Below, one piece after another: positions 6,853 to 10,323 of a DNA stretch of 10,323 nucleotides. The stretch's first letter is position 1; each line of letters begins with the position of its first letter. The DNA is taken from the NCBI GenBank assembly GCA_900314165.1, contig OMUE01000173.1, forward strand, positions 1 through 10,323, given 5' to 3'. The position numbers were made by a program, and so were the translations under genes. The notes below the pieces were generated by a model. It was not told the origin of the DNA. It worked only from the letters and a program-made list of their open reading frames with translations, and ran no database searches. Origin of the DNA: an uncultured Acidaminococcus sp. (GTDB taxonomy: Bacteria > Bacillota_C > Negativicutes > Acidaminococcales > Acidaminococcaceae).

Positions 6853-6945
6853 GACCGGGTTCAATTTGACCCATTGGAAGTGCGGACGAAATCGTAATGT
6901 TTTGGAAATCTGGTATTGTCCGGTAAAATCGTTAAAATCCATCAT
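6844..6945 (-). pseudogene. cas12a: cas12a 5'-end remnant (33-codon open frame)
   Basis: A very strong ribosome binding site, GAGGAGGT (6951-6958), precedes two consecutive ATGs (6945, 6942). The frame begins MMDFNDFTGQYQISKTLRF. This matches the conserved N-terminus of Cas12a nucleases: from memory, Acidaminococcus Cas12a has FTNLYQVSKTLRF, ten of thirteen identical to FTGQYQISKTLRF here. Family members continue with E-L-x-P-x-G-K-T, but here similarity stops after Phe19 (6889-6891) apart from a possible Arg-Pro. The frame then runs 14 unrelated codons to a TGA inside the adhesin promoter. Full Cas12a is about 1200-1300 residues, so more than 98% is missing. The likely cause is a deletion joining the start of cas12a to DNA upstream of the adhesin. 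The peptide could still be translated as a leader. No effector function is possible. Confidence 0.75.
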
Positions 6946-6974
6946 TTTACACCTCCTCAAAATTAGTCTTCCAG

Positions 6975-7003
6975 TTCTAAGCAAAATAATCAAACACTTA
7001 GAA
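6975..7003 (-). repeat. Inverted repeat at the presumed 5' end of the cas12a-remnant transcript
   Basis: TTCTAAG and CTTAGAA form a perfect 7-bp stem (6997-7003 with 6975-6981 on the minus strand) with a 15-base AT-rich loop. It starts just after the -10 box at 7005-7010, so it would be a hairpin at or near the transcript's 5' end, perhaps a stabiliser or an operator. Confidence 0.4.
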
Positions 7004-7004
7004 A

Positions 7005-7033
7005 AGTATAACATCTATTAAAGTCATTGGCAA
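7005..7033 (-). promoter_or_regulatory. Promoter upstream of the cas12a remnant
   Basis: On the minus strand, TTGCCA (7028-7033) and TATACT (7005-7010) are exactly 17 bases apart, a good sigma-A promoter. Transcripts starting near 6998 would cover the cas12a ribosome binding site and remnant. With no terminator seen before 6789, they would also continue into the adhesin gene. Confidence 0.65.
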
Positions 7034-7061
7034 ATTCCTTCTATGTTTCCTTGACAATATT

Positions 7062-7091
7062 ATTATAAACTTTTAATTGGTAAAATTTCAG
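7062..7091 (-). promoter_or_regulatory. Possible second upstream promoter
   Basis: A perfect TATAAT (minus strand, 7062-7067) has CTGAAA (7086-7091) 18 bases upstream. The region is very AT-rich, so a chance -10 match is easy; support is weaker than for the promoter at 7005-7033. Confidence 0.3.
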
Positions 7092-7097
7092 GACTAA

Positions 7098-7184
7098 TCA
7101 CCTTTTTCTCTTTACCCTGCTTCCACTGGCGTTGATGAACACGGCCACCGGGTCCTGGATGACCACGAAGGGGCTGTTCTTCCA
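7098..7184 (-). pseudogene. Short coding-like remnant of unknown origin
   Basis: Between the mgtE terminator and the AT-rich promoter region is a GC-rich island whose minus-strand frame, WKNSPFVVIQDPVAVFINAS then GSRVKRKR and stop, has G or C in nearly every third codon position over about 22 codons. That bias is typical of real genes in this genome and unlike the AT-rich DNA to its left. No start codon or ribosome binding site fits the frame. I do not recognise the protein. The plus-strand frame (MNTATGSWMTTKGLFF...) also looks GC-biased, so the strand is uncertain. Confidence 0.3.
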
Positions 7185-7191
7185 TAGGCTA

Positions 7192-7229
7192 GAAAAACAA
7201 AGACAGGGTGCCATCGCGGCACCCTGTCT
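7192..7229 (-). terminator. Intrinsic terminator of mgtE
   Basis: A perfect 12-bp stem, AGACAGGGTGCC (7201-7212) with GGCACCCTGTCT (7218-7229), has a five-base loop. On the minus strand it is followed by TTTGTTTTT. It starts five bases beyond the mgtE stop codon and ends the three-gene minus-strand unit. Confidence 0.9.
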
Positions 7230-7234
7230 CGTTT

Positions 7235-8626
7235 TTATAACAGATACGGTAAAAACATCTTTGCCAGGCCCAGGAAGATGAAGAACCCGCACACATCGGT
7301 GAAGGTGGTGATGAAAATGCTGGAGGCCACGGCCGGGTCATAGTTCAGTACCTTTAAGATGACGGGCACCAGGAACCCCACCAGGGCAGCAATCATCAGG
7401 TTGCAGATCATGGCCACCAGGATGATGACGCCCAGGGCGATGTTGTGATTGATCCATACGATCACCGCACCGGCAATGAGCCCGTTCACCAGGCCGTTGA
7501 TGAACCCTACGGCAATGCCGCGGGCGATCCGCACCCCGTTGCCGTGGAGCTTGATGTCGCCCAGGGCGATGCCCCGGACCACCACGGCCAAGGTCTGGGT
7601 ACCGGCATTGCCCCCCATCCCGGCCACGATGGGCATGGCGGCGGCCAATGCCACCACCTGGCTGATGGTATCTTCGAACAGGGAGACCACGGATGATGCC
7701 AAAAAGGCCGTCACCAGGTTGATGAGCAGCCAGGGAAGCCGCAGCCGCACGCTTTCCATCACGGTGCTGTCCACGTCTTCTTCCTTGCTGACACCACCCA
7801 TTTTCAACATATCTTCGGTGTTTTCTTCTTCGATGACATCGATGATATCGTCAACGGTGATGATCCCCAGCATGCCCTTCCGCTTGTTCACAACGGGGAT
7901 GGCATGGAGGTCGTATTTGGAAACCAGCCGGGCCACGTCTTCCTGGTCGGACTCAGGCTCAACGGAGATCACGTTGTCCTCCATGATATCCTGCAGGGTA
8001 TCATAGTTCTTGGCCACCAGCAGTTCCCGCAGAGAAACGGTGCCCACCAGCTGTTTCTTGTCGTTCAGTACGTATAATATGTTGATTTCTTCTGTCTTGG
8101 GAGCGATTTCCTTCACTTTTTCCAGTGCCTGGCTCACCGTAAGGCTGGCCCGCATGGAAATGTATTCGGTGGTCATGATACCACCGGCGGTGCTCTCCCC
8201 ATACCCCAGCAGGTTCCGGATGACCTCCTGGTCGCTGGTCTTCATGAGCTTGACCAGCTCTTTCCGCCGGTTGGCAGGCATGTCGCCCAGGATATCGACG
8301 ATATCATCCTTGGACATGTGCTGGAAGATGTTCAGGATCTTGTTCAGATCGAACAGCTTCATGATCCGCACCTGGAGCTCGTCGTCGGCCTGTTCGATGA
8401 TTTCGGCCATCTGCTGGTCGGTCAAAAGGCTGGCCAGGAACAGGATCTCGCTGTCACTGGCTTCTTCCAGTGCATAGGCGATATCGATGGGATGGGCGTC
8501 CTCCATCAGCCGGCGGACGGCTTTCTCATCCTTGCATTTCAGGGCGGAAATCAGTTCGTTCTCTACCCGTTCTTCCAGTTCTTCCTGTTTTTCCTCTACG
8601 GAATGGTTCTCTTTCTGTTCATCCAT
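7235..8626 (-). CDS. mgtE: Magnesium channel/transporter MgtE
   Basis: 463 residues, the usual MgtE length. A charged N-terminal helix (1-25) leads into the MgtE N domain (about 26-135), then two CBS domains (about 151-205 and 215-268; DLHAIPVVNKRKGMLGIITVDD is the second core), a connecting helix, and five membrane segments from about 296. The signature MPIVAGMGGNAGTQTLA (331-347) and the TFTDVCGFF segment with Asp444 in the last helices are typical of the ion pathway. Known MgtE is a homodimeric inner-membrane Mg2+ channel whose cytoplasmic N and CBS domains bind Mg2+ and close the pore when the ion is plentiful. GGGGAGAG (8633-8640) precedes the ATG. I see no M-box riboswitch in the 86-base gap upstream, so control may be mainly by gating. 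It is the last gene of a leftward unit. Confidence 0.95.
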   Translation of the reverse strand: MDEQKENHSVEEKQEELEERVENELISALKCKDEKAVRRLMEDAHPIDIAYALEEASDSEILFLASLLTDQQMAEIIEQADDELQVRIMKLFDLNKILNIFQHMSKDDIVDILGDMPANRRKELVKLMKTSDQEVIRNLLGYGESTAGGIMTTEYISMRASLTVSQALEKVKEIAPKTEEINILYVLNDKKQLVGTVSLRELLVAKNYDTLQDIMEDNVISVEPESDQEDVARLVSKYDLHAIPVVNKRKGMLGIITVDDIIDVIEEENTEDMLKMGGVSKEEDVDSTVMESVRLRLPWLLINLVTAFLASSVVSLFEDTISQVVALAAAMPIVAGMGGNAGTQTLAVVVRGIALGDIKLHGNGVRIARGIAVGFINGLVNGLIAGAVIVWINHNIALGVIILVAMICNLMIAALVGFLVPVILKVLNYDPAVASSIFITTFTDVCGFFIFLGLAKMFLPYLL

Positions 8627-8712
8627 TCGGATCTCTCCCCTCGCCCGCCTTCCCCTGAGGCGGTGTCTGACGGATGTACGGCCGCCCTCTGTATCGGCCG
8701 CACTCCGGATAC

Positions 8713-9045
8713 TTATTTGCGAGTCAGCGCCACATCATCGGATGAGAGCCATCCGACGGCGCCGTCAAAACGGATGCACAGGTTGTAGACTTTGCCTTCT
8801 TCTGCATTGCGGGTCTGGTTGATGGGCACGAAAATGGTCCCTTTGGGATAGAACCCCAGGGTCAGGCTGTCTTTGTTGGGCTCGGCATAGAAGGCCGCCC
8901 CGTTTTTGGTGGTCATCATGATGATCTTGGACTGCTGGAACCGTTCTTCCGTGGATTGGGCTGCGGCCAGCTGAGGCACCAGGGCCGCTCCGCCCAGGCC
9001 CACCAGAGAACACAGGGCCAGCGCCATACGCATTTTCTTGAACAT
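8713..9045 (-). CDS. Small exported SH3-like domain protein
   Basis: 110 residues. Residues 1-29 are a clear Sec signal peptide (MFKKMRMALALCSLVGLG core, cleavage likely near AAA-Q at 29-30), with no lipobox cysteine at the cleavage site. The mature ~80 residues have the strand pattern of a bacterial SH3-like domain: TKNGAAFYAEPNKDS, LTLGFYPKGTIFVPI, KVYNLCIRFDGAVGWLSSDDV. Such domains often bind peptidoglycan or protein ligands in the envelope. In a diderm cell the product would be periplasmic. GAGAGGT (9051-9057) precedes the ATG. It lies 51 bases after the methyltransferase gene and 86 before mgtE, on the same strand, with no clear terminator between. SH3 assignment is by pattern only; the precise function is unknown. 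Confidence 0.7.
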   Translation of the reverse strand: MFKKMRMALALCSLVGLGGAALVPQLAAAQSTEERFQQSKIIMMTTKNGAAFYAEPNKDSLTLGFYPKGTIFVPINQTRNAEEGKVYNLCIRFDGAVGWLSSDDVALTRK

Positions 9046-9096
9046 GGAACACCTCTCAATCCCCAGGAGGCGATGAACCGGGCAGGACCGGTTTTC

Positions 9097-10323
9097 TTAC
9101 ACCACCTGGAAAATATAGAATTTCAGATAATCCGTTTCCGGTACATTGTACAGGATGGGATGATCGGGAGCCTGCTGCCGGGCTTCCACCTGGCGCAGGG
9201 AAACAGCGGCATCCCGGGCCGCCTCGTGGAGCATCTGCACAAACAGCTCGCTTTTCATGAAGTGGCTGCAGGAGCAGGTGGCCAGATAGCCGCCCCGGGG
9301 CAGCAGTTTCATGGCTTTCAGGTTGATTTCCTTATAGCCCCGGAAGGCACTTTTCACCGTGTGGCTGCTTTTGGTGAAAGCCGGCGGATCCAGGATGATG
9401 AAGTCGAAGGGATGCTGTTTCTTTTCCTCCAGGTCCGTCAGGTAATCGAACACATTGGCTTCCACCGTCTGGATCTTGTCTTCATAGCCGTTCAGGGCAA
9501 AATTGTCCCGGGCCCGTTTCAGGGCCTCCCCGGAAATATCCACGGCCGTGACGCTGGCCGCACCGCCTCTGGCTGCATTCATGGCAAAGGGGCCGGTGTG
9601 GGTGAAGCAATCCAGCACATGCTTGCCGGCACAGATCCGGGACACGGCCAGCCGGTTGTATTTCTGGTCCAGGAAAAAGCCGGTCTTCTGGCCGTTCACC
9701 ACGTCCACATGGTAGCGCAGACCGTTTTCGGTGATGACGGGCATCAGGTCGGCCTCCGTCAGGGTGCTGCCGGGAACGGCCGCGATGCCCTTGCCTTCGG
9801 TCATGCCCTCCAGTTCCCGGATTTTCACATCGTTGCGCTCGTAGATGCCCTTCACGTCCTCGCCCATTTCCCGCAGGATCTTCAGGAGCAGGGTGAACAG
9901 CAGCTCTTTGCGCTGTTCGATGCCCAGGCTGAGCACCTGGGCCACCAGCACGTCCTGGAACCGGTCCACGGTAAGGCCCGGAAAGCCGTCGGCTTCGCCA
10001 AAGATCAGGCGGCAGGCCTTGAAATCGTCGCCGGGCATGACGGTCTTGCGGTACTCGATGGCGTACCGCAGCCGCCGTTCGAAGAAGGCCTGGTCGAACT
10101 TGTCGTTGGCGTTCCAGGAAATCAGGCGCACCCGGATCTTGGAGTTATCGTTATAGAAACCCGTACCGATGTACTTGCCCTTCTTTTCGCTGACCACGTC
10201 CACCAGGGCTCCGTTTTCCACCGGCCCGGCCACGTCCAGCACTTCGTCTGCAAACACCCAGGGGTGGCCGCCCTCGATCTGGCCGCCCACCTTTCTCTGA
10301 GGTCGGATGCTGGAGTCGCTCAT
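9097..10323 (-). CDS. rlmI: RlmI-family class I SAM-dependent 23S rRNA (cytosine-5) methyltransferase
   Basis: 408 residues, close to E. coli RlmI. An N-terminal PUA-like domain (about 1-75, GGHPWVFADEV) is followed by the EEHEE-like linker domain and a Rossmann-fold methyltransferase. Motifs: QKTGFFLDQKYNR (212-224), SAM-binding motif I LDCFTHTGPFAMNAARGGA (237-255), Asp262 at the end of the second strand, DPPAF (312-316), and TCSCSHFM (349-356) with the candidate catalytic cysteines 350 and 352. The family transfers a methyl group from SAM to C5 of a cytosine in 23S rRNA (C1962 for E. coli RlmI); this target in the present organism is inferred. The ATG is the last base triplet of the window, so an upstream start and the ribosome binding site cannot be examined. 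It is the first visible gene of a leftward unit with the SH3-like gene and mgtE. Confidence 0.88.
   Translation of the reverse strand: MSDSSIRPQRKVGGQIEGGHPWVFADEVLDVAGPVENGALVDVVSEKKGKYIGTGFYNDNSKIRVRLISWNANDKFDQAFFERRLRYAIEYRKTVMPGDDFKACRLIFGEADGFPGLTVDRFQDVLVAQVLSLGIEQRKELLFTLLLKILREMGEDVKGIYERNDVKIRELEGMTEGKGIAAVPGSTLTEADLMPVITENGLRYHVDVVNGQKTGFFLDQKYNRLAVSRICAGKHVLDCFTHTGPFAMNAARGGAASVTAVDISGEALKRARDNFALNGYEDKIQTVEANVFDYLTDLEEKKQHPFDFIILDPPAFTKSSHTVKSAFRGYKEINLKAMKLLPRGGYLATCSCSHFMKSELFVQMLHEAARDAAVSLRQVEARQQAPDHPILYNVPETDYLKFYIFQVV

Noticed and set aside
3523..6897. Long plus-strand open frames opposite the adhesin (408 codons at 3523-4749 and 519 codons at 5338-6897)
   Set aside because: They mirror the low-complexity adhesin codons, have no ribosome binding sites and give no recognisable protein.
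7051..7079. Plus-strand promoter TTGACA (7051-7056) with a -10 near 7074
   Set aside because: The -10 candidate TAATTG is poor and it would transcribe only antisense to mgtE.
6790..7234. A CRISPR array or other cas genes next to the cas12a remnant
   Set aside because: No Cas12a repeat core (AATTTCTAC...GTAGAT) and no cas1, cas2 or cas4 frame is visible on either strand.
8627..8712. Magnesium-sensing M-box riboswitch ahead of mgtE
   Set aside because: Only 86 bases are available and no M-box-like fold is seen; CGGCCG repeats there make just a small hairpin.

Overview
The window looks like chromosomal DNA of a diderm Firmicute (class Negativicutes), most likely Acidaminococcus or a close relative. 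Genes start behind strong AGGAGG-type ribosome binding sites. Firmicute-type small proteins (DUF1659, DUF2922, YvrJ) sit next to a large outer-membrane trimeric autotransporter, which requires a second membrane. A short stretch matching the start of Cas12a supports the genus guess. The assignment is inference from gene content, not from a marker gene.

Left part, plus strand (about 1-3140): a compact same-strand cluster of six genes. In order: a DnaC/DnaI-like ATPase with an N-terminal cysteine cluster, a small sigma-70-type factor, a PGRP/Amidase_2 family N-acetylmuramoyl-L-alanine amidase without a signal peptide, a roughly 100-base structured intergenic element, DUF1659, DUF2922, and a 48-residue YvrJ membrane peptide. 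A very strong 18-bp terminator hairpin closes it. A dedicated sigma factor, a murein hydrolase and a holin-shaped peptide together suggest a sigma-controlled lysis or holin-type export module. That function is an inference.

Middle (3141-6789): a GC-rich repeat and a shared terminator separate the cluster from a convergent 1137-residue YadA-type adhesin on the minus strand. It has an ESPR signal peptide, a long beta-roll head with an internal duplication, 36 uninterrupted collagen-like Gly-X-Y triplets, a neck/stalk and a C-terminal YadA anchor. A 52-residue coiled-coil tail follows the anchor, which is unusual.

Gene-poor gap (6790-7234): upstream of the adhesin, on the same strand, lies a promoter, a ribosome binding site and the first ~19 codons of a cas12a gene, broken off abruptly and running into the adhesin promoter. 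This appears to be the scar of a lost type V-A CRISPR-Cas locus. No CRISPR repeat or other cas gene is in the window. Further upstream are a short coding-like remnant and the terminator of mgtE.

Right part, minus strand (7235-10323): three genes transcribed leftward with short gaps, probably an operon starting outside the window: an RlmI-family rRNA methyltransferase, a small secreted SH3-like protein and an MgtE magnesium channel.
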